Shown here one piece after another: positions 45,696 through 55,413 of a DNA stretch of 64,000 bases. The notes beneath the pieces are model-generated. The model saw only the letters and a list, made by a program, of their open reading frames with translations. It did no database searches and was not told the DNA's origin. The DNA comes from Allobosea sp. BK604 (GTDB taxonomy: Bacteria > Pseudomonadota > Alphaproteobacteria > Rhizobiales > Beijerinckiaceae). Made by a program: the position numbers and the translations under genes. The stretch's first letter is position 1, and each line of letters starts with the position of its first letter. The DNA is taken from NCBI RefSeq assembly GCF_004341515.1, contig NZ_SLZF01000012.1, positions 186,001 to 250,000 of the forward strand. The letters run 5' to 3'.

Positions 45696-45699
45696 GACG

Positions 45700-45744
45700 G
45701 CATGATGCCGAAAAGTGGGAACCGGTTTTCGGGCGACATCATGC
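45700..45744. repeat. Short palindromic repeat between mraY and murD
   Basis: Arms GCATGATG/CATCATGC enclose GAAAAGTGGGAACCGGTTTTC. It belongs to the same family as 1041-1093 and 29512-29556. It takes up the space where the murD ribosome binding site would be expected. Confidence 0.8.
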
Positions 45745-45763
45745 CTCACTTGGAATTGGTGAT

Positions 45764-45788
45764 CGCAAAAGTGGCTTCCACTTTTGCG
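45764..45788. repeat. Perfect hairpin directly after mraY
   Basis: Arms CGCAAAAGTGG and CCACTTTTGCG (11 bases) with the 3-base loop CTT, starting eight bases beyond the mraY stop. Together with 45700-45744 it forms a pair of hairpins inside the dcw operon. Confidence 0.8.
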
Positions 45789-45796
45789 GAACACGC

Positions 45797-46879
45797 TCAG
45801 CGCAGCTTCAGCGTGGCGAGGCCGATCAGTGCCAGCACCACGGAGATGATCCAGAAGCGGATCACCACCTGCGGCTCGGTCCAGCCCAGCTTCTCGAAAT
45901 GATGGTGGATCGGCGCCATCAGGAAGACGCGCTTGCCGGTGCGCTTGAACACCGCGACCTGGATGATCACCGAGAGGGCCTCGATGACGAAGAGGCCGCC
46001 GACGATGGCGAGCACGATCTCGCTCTTGGTCGCGACCGCGATCACGCCGAGCAGGCCACCGAGGCCGAGCGAGCCGGTATCGCCCATGAAGATCTGGGCC
46101 GGCGGCGCGTTGAACCAGAGGAAGCCGAGGCCCGCGCCGATCACCGCGCCGCAGACCACCGAGAGCTCGCCGGCGCCTGGCACGTGATGGATATAGAGGT
46201 AATTGGCGAAGACCGCGTTACCGGTCAGGTAGGAGATCATGCCGAAGGTGCCGGCTGCGATCATCACCGGCACGATGGCGAGCCCGTCGAGCCCGTCGGT
46301 CAGGTTGACGGCATTGCCGGCGCCGACCACGACGAAGGCCGTGACCAGCGGGAAGAGCAGGCCGAGTGGGATCACCCATTCCTTGACGAAGGGCAGTGCG
46401 AAGCCGGACGAAATGCCGGCCGGGCCGACGCGCATGACGAAATAGCAGGCGATCACAGCGACCACGATCTCGATCGAGAGCCTGGCCTTGCCCGAGAAGC
46501 CCTTGTGCGACTGCTTGGTGACCTTGAGGTAGTCGTCATAGAAGCCGATCGCGCCGAAGCTCGCGGTGACGAACAGCACGATCCAAACGTAAGGGTTGCG
46601 CAGGTTGCCCCAGAGCAGCACCGCCGCGAACAGGCCGGACATGATCATCAGGCCGCCCATGGTCGGCGTGCCGCGCTTGGCGAGATGCGATTCCGGCCCG
46701 TCCGTCCGGATCGGCTGGCCCTTGCCCTGCTTGATCCGCAGCCATGAGATCGCCGCCGGGCCGAAGAAGAATACGAATAGCAGCGCGGTCGCTGTGGCAC
46801 CGCCGGCCCGGAAGGTGATGTAGCGGAAGACGTTGAGGATCGGGAAGGCGCCGGCGAAATCGGCGAGCCAGACGAGCAT
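45797..46879 (-). CDS. mraY: Phospho-MurNAc-pentapeptide transferase
   Basis: A 360-residue inner-membrane enzyme with ten helices that makes lipid I from UDP-MurNAc-pentapeptide and undecaprenyl phosphate. Active-site motifs are FYDDYLKVT (Asp pair), [14 protein letters not shown], and [12 protein letters not shown]; the late [15 protein letters not shown] motif is intact. It begins 18 bases after murF. Confidence 0.96.
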   Translation of the reverse strand: MLVWLADFAGAFPILNVFRYITFRAGGATATALLFVFFFGPAAISWLRIKQGKGQPIRTDGPESHLAKRGTPTMGGLMIMSGLFAAVLLWGNLRNPYVWIVLFVTASFGAIGFYDDYLKVTKQSHKGFSGKARLSIEIVVAVIACYFVMRVGPAGISSGFALPFVKEWVIPLGLLFPLVTAFVVVGAGNAVNLTDGLDGLAIVPVMIAAGTFGMISYLTGNAVFANYLYIHHVPGAGELSVVCGAVIGAGLGFLWFNAPPAQIFMGDTGSLGLGGLLGVIAVATKSEIVLAIVGGLFVIEALSVIIQVAVFKRTGKRVFLMAPIHHHFEKLGWTEPQVVIRFWIISVVLALIGLATLKLR

Positions 46880-46897
46880 TGAGCGGGATTCCTTCCC

Positions 46898-48325
46898 TTA
46901 TTCGTCGATTGCGGCCGCGGGGAAGCGGGCCGTGATGGCCTTGACGATCGGCCCCATCCGGGAGCCGAGCGAGCCCTTGATGGTGAGCACGTCGCCGGCG
47001 CGGATCGCCTCCACCACCAGCGGCTCGAGCCCGCTCGCCTGCGCGGCATAAGCGCCGCGATGGCGTGCTGGCAAGGCATCGTAGAGACCGCGCATCAGTG
47101 GGCCACAGGCAAAGACGAGGTCGACATTGTTCTCGTCGACCGCTCCGGCGAGCCCCTTGTGCAGCTCAGGCCCGGTCTCGCCGAGCTCGAGCATGTCGCC
47201 GAGGACGGCGATGCGGCGCCCGCGCCCGGAGACCGGCATGCGGCCGAGATTCTCGATCGCGGCCCGCATCGAGGCCGGATTGCCGTTATAGCTCTCGTCG
47301 ATCAGGATGAAGCTTCCGGCCGGCGCGTGCAGCACCTGCTGGGCGCCGCGGCCGACAGGCGGCGTCAGCTCGCCGAGCGCCAGGGCCGCCAGCGCAAGAT
47401 CGGCGCCGAGCGCCTCGACCGCCGCCAGAACCGCCAGCGAATTCAGGACGATGTGCTTGCCCGGGCTGCCGAGCCGATAGGCGACCGGCTTGCCGAGCAC
47501 GATCGCATCGACCGTCGACATGTCCGGCTTCAGAGAGCAGGAGACCAGCCGCACGTCGGAATCGGCATGTTCGCCGAAGCTGATGATCCGCCCGGCCGGG
47601 CTCTGCTCGGCCAGTTTCCAGAGCAGGCCGGCCTGCGGGATATCGGCATTGACGATCGCGGTGCCGCCCGGCTTCAGCCCCTGGAAGATCGCAGCCTTCT
47701 CCTCGGCGATCCCCTCGACCGACTTGAAGGCGGCAAGATGCACCGGCTGCACCGTTGTGACGATTGCGACATCCGGCGTCACCAGCTTCGCCAGCGGCAG
47801 GATCTCGCCGGGCGCGTTCATGCCGATCTCATAGACGCCATAGCGTACCGAGGCGGGCGTCCGGCACAATGTCAGCGGCACGCCCCAGTGATTGTTGTAG
47901 GAGGCGACGGGCGCATGCGTCTGCCCCTGGCGCGACAGCACGAGCCGCAGCGCCTCCTTCGTGCCGGTCTTGCCGACCGAGCCGGTGACCGCGACGACGC
48001 CTGCGTTCAACTCGCGTCGGCGCGCGACGCCCGCCCGCTCCATCGCGCGCAGCACATCGTCGACGACGGCGTAGGATCCGGCGCCGTTGAAGACATGCGC
48101 ATGCGCCTCGTCGATCACCGCAAGCGCCGTGCCCTTCTCCAGGGCGCCGGCCACGAATTCATGCCCGTCCCGGGCCTCGCCCTTGATCGCGAAGAAGGCA
48201 TCGCCGGCAGCAAGCGTGCGCGTGTCGATCGAAATGCCGGAGATCTCGGCGGGCCGCGCACCGACAAGCCGCGCACCCATCGCCTGCAGAAGCTGTTCTC
48301 CGGTCCACAAGGGCGCGCCGCTCAT
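46898..48325 (-). CDS. murF: UDP-MurNAc-tripeptide D-alanyl-D-alanine ligase
   Basis: A 475-residue Mur ligase adding D-Ala-D-Ala. The N-terminal DTRTLAAGDAFFAIKGEARDGHEF region fits MurF. The P-loop reads VTGSVGKTGTKEALR, the central segment NNHWGVPLTL is typical, and FILIDESYNGNPASM marks the C-terminal domain. Its start overlaps the murE stop (ATGA). Confidence 0.95.
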   Translation of the reverse strand: MSGAPLWTGEQLLQAMGARLVGARPAEISGISIDTRTLAAGDAFFAIKGEARDGHEFVAGALEKGTALAVIDEAHAHVFNGAGSYAVVDDVLRAMERAGVARRRELNAGVVAVTGSVGKTGTKEALRLVLSRQGQTHAPVASYNNHWGVPLTLCRTPASVRYGVYEIGMNAPGEILPLAKLVTPDVAIVTTVQPVHLAAFKSVEGIAEEKAAIFQGLKPGGTAIVNADIPQAGLLWKLAEQSPAGRIISFGEHADSDVRLVSCSLKPDMSTVDAIVLGKPVAYRLGSPGKHIVLNSLAVLAAVEALGADLALAALALGELTPPVGRGAQQVLHAPAGSFILIDESYNGNPASMRAAIENLGRMPVSGRGRRIAVLGDMLELGETGPELHKGLAGAVDENNVDLVFACGPLMRGLYDALPARHRGAYAAQASGLEPLVVEAIRAGDVLTIKGSLGSRMGPIVKAITARFPAAAIDE

Positions 48326-49776
48326 CCTTCGATCTCCGCAATGGCCGCCCTCACCACCTCGTGGTCGGAGAAGGGCAAGGTCCGGTCGCCTATGATCTGG
48401 CCGGTTTCATGGCCTTTTCCGGCAACGACCAGCAAATCCCCAGCTTGGAGCATTCCGACCGCGCTACGGATCGCCTCCGTCCGATCGCCGATTTCCCGAA
48501 GTCTTGGCGAGGCGGCCATGACCTCGGCCCGGATCGTCGCCGGGTCCTCGCTGCGCGGGTTATCGTCGGTGACGATGGCGATATCGGCCTTCTCGGCGGC
48601 GATGGCGCCCATCACCGGGCGCTTGCCCCTGTCGCGGTCGCCGCCGCAGCCGAAGACGCAGATCAGCCTCCCGCTCGCATAGGCCCTGAGCGCGCCGAGC
48701 ACCGCCGCCAGCGCGTCGGGCTTATGCGCATAATCGACGACGACGAGCCCGCCATTGATCTCGCCGACCCGTTCGAGCCGGCCGGGAACGCCCTCGAGGC
48801 GGGAGATCGCCTGCAGCGAGGCGGCGGCGTCCTCGCCAGTGGCAATGGCGAGCCCGGCTGCGACCAGCGCGTTGCCGGCCATGTAATCGCCGACCAGCGG
48901 CAGCAGCACTTCGAGCTCCCGCCCTTCGGCCCGTACCTTGAGCCGCTGCGAAAAGCCCTCCGGCGAGACCGAAAGCAGCGTCAGTGTCTCGCCGGCCCGG
49001 CCGACGCCGATCAGCGGATGCTTTTTCGCGGCCGCCTCGGCCGCTTCCCTTGCGTAGGGTTCGTCACGGTTGATCACGACCGGCATGCCGGCCGGCAGCA
49101 ATTCCCAGAGCCGCATCTTCGCAGCCAGGTAGGCTTCGACACTCGGGTGATAGTCGAGATGGTCGCGGCCGAGATTGAGGAAGGCGCCCGCCCTCAGCCT
49201 GACGCCGTCGAGACGGTGCTGGTCGAGCCCATGCGAGGATGCCTCCATCGCGAGATGGGTGACACCATCTCCCGCCAATGCGTCGAGAGATGCGTGCAGC
49301 GTCAGCGGGTCCGGCGTGGTCAGCGAGCCGTATTTCGCGCCCTTGGCCGTGACGATACCAACCGTGCCGAGGCTTGCGGCCTCGTGCCCGAGCGCCGAGA
49401 AGATCTGCCGGGTGAAATCGGCGACCGAGGATTTGCCGCTGGTGCCGGTGACCGCGACGATGGTGCCGGGCTGGCGCGGATGGATTCGCGACGCCGCCAG
49501 CGAAAGCGCCAGCCGCGGCTCGACGACCTGCGCGAAGGCGATGGCCGAATCGACGCCCACCGGCCGCGCATCGCCCGAGACGATCGCGGCAGCGCCGCGG
49601 CTCACCGCATCCGCGATGAATTGCGCGCCATCCGCCTTGGCTCCGGCCAGCGCCACGAAGACATCGCCCGCCGCGACCTTGCGGCTATCGGCCGTGACGC
49701 CCGTGACCATGCGTGACGCGTCGTCCGGAAACGCCCCCGGGAAGAGTTGGCCCAGGCTGAAACCGCGTCCGTCCAT
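48322..49776 (-). CDS. murE: UDP-MurNAc-L-Ala-D-Glu:meso-diaminopimelate ligase
   Basis: A 484-residue Mur ligase adding the third residue of the stem peptide. The P-loop is VTGTSGKSSVADFTRQIF, and MEASSHGLDQHRLDG is the conserved substrate block. The motif TDDNPRSEDP indicates meso-diaminopimelate rather than lysine. It starts 20 bases after the ftsI stop. Confidence 0.95.
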   Translation of the reverse strand: MDGRGFSLGQLFPGAFPDDASRMVTGVTADSRKVAAGDVFVALAGAKADGAQFIADAVSRGAAAIVSGDARPVGVDSAIAFAQVVEPRLALSLAASRIHPRQPGTIVAVTGTSGKSSVADFTRQIFSALGHEAASLGTVGIVTAKGAKYGSLTTPDPLTLHASLDALAGDGVTHLAMEASSHGLDQHRLDGVRLRAGAFLNLGRDHLDYHPSVEAYLAAKMRLWELLPAGMPVVINRDEPYAREAAEAAAKKHPLIGVGRAGETLTLLSVSPEGFSQRLKVRAEGRELEVLLPLVGDYMAGNALVAAGLAIATGEDAAASLQAISRLEGVPGRLERVGEINGGLVVVDYAHKPDALAAVLGALRAYASGRLICVFGCGGDRDRGKRPVMGAIAAEKADIAIVTDDNPRSEDPATIRAEVMAASPRLREIGDRTEAIRSAVGMLQAGDLLVVAGKGHETGQIIGDRTLPFSDHEVVRAAIAEIEG

Positions 49777-49796
49777 GGTCTTGTCAGGTCCCTTGC

Positions 49797-51563
49797 TCAG
49801 CGCGCGCCCCAGGCGCCCAGTTTCGCCATCAGCGGGAAGGGCTGGGCCGGCGGATCGAAGCGTGGCGCGAGGCCCAGAATCGGGGCCGCCCGTTCGATCA
49901 CCTTGCCGGTGGTGACGCCGGCATTCCAGGCGGCCGTCGAATAGCCGCCGCTCTCGGCATAGCCTTTAGGCTCGTCATAGATCGCAAGGAAGAGGTATTT
50001 CGGCTTGTCCGAGGGCGCGATCGCCGTGAAGGTCGTGAAGTTCTTGTTCTTGGCGTAGCGGCCGTTGATCACCTTCTCGGCCGTGCCGGTCTTGCCACCG
50101 ACGAAATAGCCGGGGATGTCGGCCTTGCGGGCCGAGCCCTTCTCGCCGTTCAGGCGCATGATGAAGCGCATCGCCTCCGAGGTCTCGGGCTTGATCACGC
50201 GCACGCCGAGGCGCTGCGCCTCTTCCGGCGAGCGCTTGATGAAGGTCGGCGTGATGAAGTTGCCGCCATTGACCAGCGCTCCGACCGCCGCCAGCGCCTG
50301 GATCGGTGCCACCGCGAGGCCGTGACCGAAGGCGATGGTCGCCGTGTTGATCTCGCCCCAGCGCCTGGGCACGATCGGCTCGGCACTTTCCGGCAGCTCG
50401 GTGCGCATGCGGTCGAGCTGGCCCATCTTGCGCAGGAAGGCCTTGTGGCCCTCGACGCCGACCGACAGCGCCATCTTGATCGAGCCGATATTGGAGGAAT
50501 GCAGGAACACCTCCGGCACGGTCAGGGTCCGGCCGGTGCCGTGGTATTCCTTGATGACCTGGCGGCCGAACCGCATCATGCCACCGGCGGTGGAATAGGA
50601 CGAGTTGATGTTGGCCTTGCCCGAATCCAGCGCCATGGCGATGGTCAGCGCCTTGAAGGTCGAGCCCATCTCGTAGACGCCGACATTCATCCGGTTGATC
50701 CGGTCCTTGTCCTGCGCATCGACGGGGTTGCTCGGGTCGAAATCGGGAAGCGAGACCGAGGCGATCATCTCGCCGGTGGTCACATCCATGACCGCGCCGG
50801 CAGCGGCGATGGCGCGGAAGCGCTCCATGCCCTTCATCAGCTCGTCGCGCAGCAGGTGCTGCACGCGCAGGTCGATCGAGAGCTGGACCGGCTTGAGATC
50901 GGAGGCCTGCGTCGCGAGCCCGGCCCCGTTCAGGTCCTGCAGCCCCTGCGAGTCGATCCATTTCTCGATGCCGGCGATGCCGATATTGTCGATATTGGCG
51001 AAGCCGAGGATATGCGCCGCCGCCGGTCCGTTCGGATAGACGCGCTTGTTCTCGGGCACGAAGCCGACGCCGGGAATGCCGAGGCGATAGACCTCGGCCT
51101 GCTGGCGCGGCGTGACCTCGCGCTTGATCCAGACGAAGCCCTTCTTGGTGCTGAGCTTGTCGCGCAGATCCTTGGCGTCGAGATCGGGCAGGACGGCGGT
51201 CAGCAGCTCCGTCGCCTCGTCCTTGTCGATGATATTGCGCGGCTCGGCGAAGACGGAGACGGAGCGCACATCGGTCGCCAGCACAGTGCCGTTGCGGTCG
51301 ACGATGTCGGGCCGGGCCGCCGAGATCGCGGACGAGGTGGCGCGGCGCAGGCCGACCTGCTCGTTCGGCAAGGTGGCCAGCATCACCAGCCGCCCGGTGA
51401 TCGCGATGAACAGGGCGGAGAAGCCGAGGATGACGAGCCCGACGCGCGGTTGGCTCTTCTCCCCGCTCATCCGGAAGACGTCGCGCAGGAAAGCGAGCCC
51501 GCCGCGCTTCGGCTTGGCCTCGGTGTGGTTCTCCTCGGCCACCGCGTCCGTGTTTGCGCTCAT
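49797..51563 (-). CDS. ftsI: Septal transpeptidase FtsI (PBP3)
   Basis: A 588-residue class B penicillin-binding protein. It has a short cytoplasmic N-terminus and one helix (GLVILGFSALFIAITGRLVM), then a pedestal domain. The transpeptidase domain carries SxxK as STFK in GSTFKALTIAMAL, SxN as SSNIG, and KTG in GGKTGTAEK. The start at 51563 (MSANTDAV) overlaps the ftsL stop by four bases. It works with FtsW in septal wall synthesis. Confidence 0.95.
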   Translation of the reverse strand: MSANTDAVAEENHTEAKPKRGGLAFLRDVFRMSGEKSQPRVGLVILGFSALFIAITGRLVMLATLPNEQVGLRRATSSAISAARPDIVDRNGTVLATDVRSVSVFAEPRNIIDKDEATELLTAVLPDLDAKDLRDKLSTKKGFVWIKREVTPRQQAEVYRLGIPGVGFVPENKRVYPNGPAAAHILGFANIDNIGIAGIEKWIDSQGLQDLNGAGLATQASDLKPVQLSIDLRVQHLLRDELMKGMERFRAIAAAGAVMDVTTGEMIASVSLPDFDPSNPVDAQDKDRINRMNVGVYEMGSTFKALTIAMALDSGKANINSSYSTAGGMMRFGRQVIKEYHGTGRTLTVPEVFLHSSNIGSIKMALSVGVEGHKAFLRKMGQLDRMRTELPESAEPIVPRRWGEINTATIAFGHGLAVAPIQALAAVGALVNGGNFITPTFIKRSPEEAQRLGVRVIKPETSEAMRFIMRLNGEKGSARKADIPGYFVGGKTGTAEKVINGRYAKNKNFTTFTAIAPSDKPKYLFLAIYDEPKGYAESGGYSTAAWNAGVTTGKVIERAAPILGLAPRFDPPAQPFPLMAKLGAWGAR

Positions 51564-51949
51564 GGCCGGCCTCCTGGGGTGGTGATGCCCTGCGTCTTGC
51601 GATCCTTGGGAGTCTCGGTCGGCAGGCCGAGCCCGAGATCGGCGAGCTTGCGGCCGATCTCGTCGACCTTTGGCCCGCGATTGGGCAGGTCGGAGGCCCG
51701 CACGGTCTGCAACACGTTGAAGGGCTGCAGATCGAGATGGCGGTCGGCCAGCGCCTGCAGCCTGTCCGGCCGGTTCAGGAACTGCCACTCGGCCTTGAGC
51801 ACGGCGATGGCGTCACGCTCGCGCTGGGCCTTGGCCTTGATCTTCTGGAGCTGCTCGGTCTCGAGCGTCGTCTCGTATTTGATCGTGTAGGCGTAGAGCG
51901 CCGAGGAGACGAGCGCGCCGATCGCGATGACATGCAGGAGCTTGATCAT
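51560..51949 (-). CDS. ftsL: Cell division protein FtsL
   Basis: A 129-residue bitopic protein. One N-terminal helix (LLHVIAIGALVSSALYAY) is followed by a coiled coil (TLETEQLQKIKAKAQRERDA) and the conserved LQALADRHLDLQPF region that docks with FtsB/FtsQ. The place between rsmH and ftsI confirms the identity; FtsL is otherwise poorly conserved in sequence. Confidence 0.92.
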   Translation of the reverse strand: MIKLLHVIAIGALVSSALYAYTIKYETTLETEQLQKIKAKAQRERDAIAVLKAEWQFLNRPDRLQALADRHLDLQPFNVLQTVRASDLPNRGPKVDEIGRKLADLGLGLPTETPKDRKTQGITTPGGRP

Positions 51950-51953
51950 GCGG

Positions 51954-52994
51954 TCAGTGTCTCCGGCGCGGTTGTGGTTGCGGGAGTTCGGCGAGCGCGA
52001 CGAGATCGGCGTCCGGCGGACGCGTTGGCGCCTCTGTTCGCTCGGCGGCGCGCAGCTTGGCCGAGCGGGCGCGCGGATTGCTCCGCATCTCCTCCTCGGA
52101 AGGCGCGACCGGCCCCTTCGTCACCGGCTTGAAGGTAGCGACCGGCACGGCGGCAGCCGGCGCATGGCGCGAGCCGGCGGGCACCCGGCCCGAGCGCGCG
52201 GCGAAGAACTGCTTGACGATGCGGTCTTCCAGCGAATGGAAGGTCACGACCGCGAGCCGGCCGCCGGGCTTCAGCACGGCTTCGGCCGCATGCAGCGCCT
52301 GGACGAGCTCGCCGAGCTCGTCGTTGACCGCGATGCGCAGCGCCTGGAACACCCGCGTCGCCGGATGGGCTCCGCCGGGCTCGGCCCGGACGATGCCGGC
52401 GACGAGATCGGCGAGTTGCTTCGTCGTCGTCAGCGGCGCCTTACGCCTGGCCTCGACCACCGCGCGCGCCACGGCGCGCGACCGCCGCTCCTCGCCATAA
52501 TGGTAGAAGATATCGGCGAGCCTGCCCTCCTCGCCCTCGTTGACGAGATCTGCAGCGCTTTGCCCATGCCGTCCCATGCGCATGTCGAGCGGCCCGTCGA
52601 AGCGGAAGGAGAAGCCGCGCTCGGCCTCGTCGAGCTGCATCGAGGAGACGCCGATATCGAGCACGACGCCGTCGAGCGGCACCATCCTGAAGCGCTCGGC
52701 CTCCTCGGCCAGCTCGCCGAACCGGGCCTGCGAGATCGTGAGACGCCCATCCATCGCCGCGACGAGATCGGCCCCGCCGGCGACGGCGGTCGGGTCGCGG
52801 TCGAGCGCCAGCAGGGTCGCCTGCGGCTCTCGTTCCAGCAGCGCGCGGGCATAGCCACCGGCACCGAAGGTGCCGTCGAGATAGCGCCCGCCAGCTTTGA
52901 GCGCGAGCGCGTCGAGAGCTTCCGCCAAGAGCACCGGCACGTGACGAGCCGGTCCGCCAATGGCGCCAGTATCCCGGCTGCCATGGCCCGTCAT
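51954..52994 (-). CDS. rsmH: 16S rRNA (cytosine-1402-N4) methyltransferase
   Basis: A 346-residue methyltransferase (MraW) acting on C1402 of 16S rRNA. It starts with [13 protein letters not shown], then [17 protein letters not shown] (SAM motif I), LALDRDPTA, and the family block [20 protein letters not shown]. The late [16 protein letters not shown] motif is intact. Its start overlaps the mraZ stop (ATGA). Confidence 0.96.
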   Translation of the reverse strand: MTGHGSRDTGAIGGPARHVPVLLAEALDALALKAGGRYLDGTFGAGGYARALLEREPQATLLALDRDPTAVAGGADLVAAMDGRLTISQARFGELAEEAERFRMVPLDGVVLDIGVSSMQLDEAERGFSFRFDGPLDMRMGRHGQSAADLVNEGEEGRLADIFYHYGEERRSRAVARAVVEARRKAPLTTTKQLADLVAGIVRAEPGGAHPATRVFQALRIAVNDELGELVQALHAAEAVLKPGGRLAVVTFHSLEDRIVKQFFAARSGRVPAGSRHAPAAAVPVATFKPVTKGPVAPSEEEMRSNPRARSAKLRAAERTEAPTRPPDADLVALAELPQPQPRRRH

Positions 52995-53470
52995 GTCCCC
53001 GATGCTCCCGACGAAACTGAATTCTGCGAGCCGAGCGCCCGCTTGACGTCGCGCAGACGGCCGCGCGCCGCCTCCAGATGCGCCTGGAAGCGCGACGGTT
53101 CCCAGATCTGGAACTTGTGGCCCTGCCCGACGAAGGTCACGGCATCGGTGATGCCGGCATGCGCCTTCAGCGTCTCGCTCAGCATGATGCGGCCCTCCGG
53201 ATCGATCTTCAGCACCTCGGATGTGCCGTTCAGCGCCGTCGACAATGACTCCCACTCCTCCGAGAAGGGCGAGAAGCGCGAGAGGATATCGTCGATCGTC
53301 GCCCTCAGCGCGTGACCGCCGGCATCCAGCGTCTCGAGATCGAGCGCCGGGTGAACATAGAGCCCCTCGTAGCCATCCTTGAGCAGGACGGCGCGAAAGC
53401 TTGCGGGAATCGAGACGCGCCCCTTGGCGTCGAGCCGGTTGGTGAAATTCGAGACGAAGCGGTCCGTCAA
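52991..53470 (-). CDS. mraZ: Transcriptional regulator MraZ
   Basis: A 159-residue protein with two SpoVT-AbrB-like domains. The first contains [20 protein letters not shown]; the second contains [20 protein letters not shown]. MraZ represses its own dcw operon by binding TGGG repeats near the start. It has a TTG start with GGGAGG five bases upstream; spaced TGGG boxes lie at 53629-53652. Confidence 0.95.
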   Translation of the reverse strand: MTDRFVSNFTNRLDAKGRVSIPASFRAVLLKDGYEGLYVHPALDLETLDAGGHALRATIDDILSRFSPFSEEWESLSTALNGTSEVLKIDPEGRIMLSETLKAHAGITDAVTFVGQGHKFQIWEPSRFQAHLEAARGRLRDVKRALGSQNSVSSGASGT

Positions 53471-53628
53471 CGCCGCCTCCCGGCCTGCTCTCCCCCTCCC
53501 CGATCAAGGGCCGCACGGGCGGGATCGGGGCCTCCCGTCGAAGCGGGCAAAGCGCTGGCGTGAGCCAAAATCCGCGCGGCACACGGACCCTGACCTGCAC
53601 ATTGCCTGCCGGCTTCGACGGGATGATT

Positions 53629-53652
53629 TGGGATAACATGGGCCAGTGTGGG
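53629..53652. promoter_or_regulatory. mraZ: Three TGGG boxes at exact 10-base spacing (MraZ operator)
   Basis: TGGG occurs at 53629, 53639 and 53649; an imperfect CGGG continues the series at 53619. E. coli MraZ binds TGGGN direct repeats with the same 10-base period. The boxes lie about 160-180 bases upstream of the mraZ start, on the strand opposite to transcription. The rest of the 352-base gap to ohrR holds TTAAGGTTAA at 53713 and no gene. Confidence 0.6.
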
Positions 53653-53822
53653 CGTCAACGGAATCGGATGCCCCGACGCGGTGACGCCGGAGCCAATCCG
53701 CATCACAGCTTGTTAAGGTTAAGTATCCGTAAGCGCCGCTCTTTTGGGCATTTTCGAATGCATGAAGCCGTCGGCCTTCGCGGAAAAGGCCGGGCTGGCA
53801 CGCGAAAATATTTTTGATCGGC

Positions 53823-54305
53823 TCAGCCGGCGCTGTCGGCCGCCTTCAGCAGCGTGTCGCGCAACTGGTGCAGATCGCCGACGAGCCGCCTCGCCTCGTC
53901 GGGCGAGCCGCCGATCGCACAGGCCATCTTTTCCGGCACGAGCCGCGCCTTGTCGCCGAGCCGGTTCCCCGCCTCGGTCAGGAAGAGCCGGACCTGCCGC
54001 TCGTCCTCGCGGTCGCGCTCGCGGCGGATCAGCCCGGCCGCTTCCATCCGCTTCAGCAGTGGCGTCAGCGTGCCGGAATCTAGCATGAGCTGCTCGCCGA
54101 CCGCCTTCACGGTGATGCCGTCACAATCCCACAGCACCATCATGACCAGATATTGCGGATAGGTCAGGCCGAGATCGGCGAGCACCGAACGGTAGAGCTT
54201 CGTGAAGGCATGGCCCGCCGAATAGATGGCGAAGCAGAGCTGCTCGTCCGCCTTCGGCAACGGCGCCTTGGAACCATCCGACCCTGTCATCGCTTCGTTT
54301 CGCAT
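53823..54305 (-). CDS. ohrR: Organic hydroperoxide sensor OhrR (MarR family)
   Basis: A 160-residue MarR-family repressor. The sensing cysteine is Cys24 in DEQLCFAIYSA, the family position. The winged helix contains VKAVGEQLMLDSGTLTPLLK and RRERDREDERQVRLFLT. Organic peroxides oxidise the cysteine and release the protein from DNA. The start at 54305 has GGGAGG nine bases upstream. It is divergent from ohr, its expected target. Confidence 0.92.
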   Translation of the reverse strand: MRNEAMTGSDGSKAPLPKADEQLCFAIYSAGHAFTKLYRSVLADLGLTYPQYLVMMVLWDCDGITVKAVGEQLMLDSGTLTPLLKRMEAAGLIRRERDREDERQVRLFLTEAGNRLGDKARLVPEKMACAIGGSPDEARRLVGDLHQLRDTLLKAADSAG

Positions 54306-54376
54306 TCTGACCGCCTCCCCGCACATGGCCCGAACGCGCCGGTGGCGCAACGGGTTCATTGCGAAAAATTATGTCG

Positions 54377-54406
54377 TTGACAATTAGATTGTGCACTATC
54401 TATATT
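54377..54406 (+). promoter_or_regulatory. ohr promoter with overlapping OhrR operator
   Basis: TTGACA (54377-54382), 18 bases, then TATATT (54401-54406) forms a good housekeeping promoter for ohr. The dyad ACAAT-TAG-ATTGT (54380-54392) overlaps the -35 and spacer, where a bound OhrR would block polymerase. Confidence 0.6.
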
Positions 54407-54479
54407 CCAATCGCAAGTTCACCACACCCCAGCCGAGCGGACCGACACCGACCCGCAGGCAAAACCGCAGGAGCGCATC

Positions 54480-54902
<423 letters not shown>

Positions 54903-54920
54903 GCCGAACTGACCAAAACG

Positions 54921-54954
54921 CAAACGGGCCGGGAGATCGCTCCCGGCCCGTTTG
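54921..54954. terminator. Bidirectional terminator between ohr and rnpB
   Basis: Perfect 14-base arms CAAACGGGCCGGGA and TCCCGGCCCGTTTG with a 6-base loop, 18 bases after ohr. It has short T-runs on both sides, so it can end both ohr and the convergent RNase P RNA. Confidence 0.8.
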
Positions 54955-54967
54955 GCATGTGAAGATG

Positions 54968-55367
54968 GAGTGCCAGTCGGCCTGTAAGCCGGGTTCTGGA
55001 CGGCCGGGAGATCGCTCCCCCGACGTGACGGCCATTCCTCTGGGACGCACATTGCTGTGCGCCTCAAGCAACCAACCCGGACGACAGGGCCTGGAAACCG
55101 GCCCCTCCTCCCTCGCGGGAGGAGCATCGTCCCTATTCGGTTTTGCTCCCGGTGGGGCTTGCCATGCCGTCCCCGTTGCCGGGTCCGCGGTGCGCTCTTA
55201 CCGCACCTTTTCACCCTTACCCCGCGCCGAGGCGCAAGGCGGTTCGATCTCTGTGGCGCTTTCCCTAGGGTCGCCCCCGCCGGACGTTATCCGGCACCGT
55301 GTTTCCGTGGAGCCCGGACTTTCCTCCCCCGCGAACGGGAGCGGCCGTCCGGCCGACTGGCAACACG
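54968..55367 (-). ncRNA. rnpB: RNase P RNA (M1, class A)
   Basis: About 400 bases. Read on the minus strand it has the P1 stem CCAGTCGGCC near the 5' end pairing with GGCCGACTGG at the 3' end, the conserved GAGGAAAGTCCGGGCTCC (P3-P4 region), AGGGAAAGCGCCACAGAGA, AAAAGGTGCGGTAAGAGCGC, and the closing ACCCGGCTTACAGG. This ribozyme trims the 5' ends of tRNA precursors. Ends are estimated from the P1 stem and may be off by a few bases. Confidence 0.95.
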
Positions 55368-55413
55368 GCTAAGTGAGCCCTCGCCCTCGCCACGTCAAGG
55401 CGGCAGGCGTCGC

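Noticed and set aside
54986-55372. Open frames over the rnpB region
   Set aside because: They coincide with conserved RNase P RNA sequence blocks and have no protein features.
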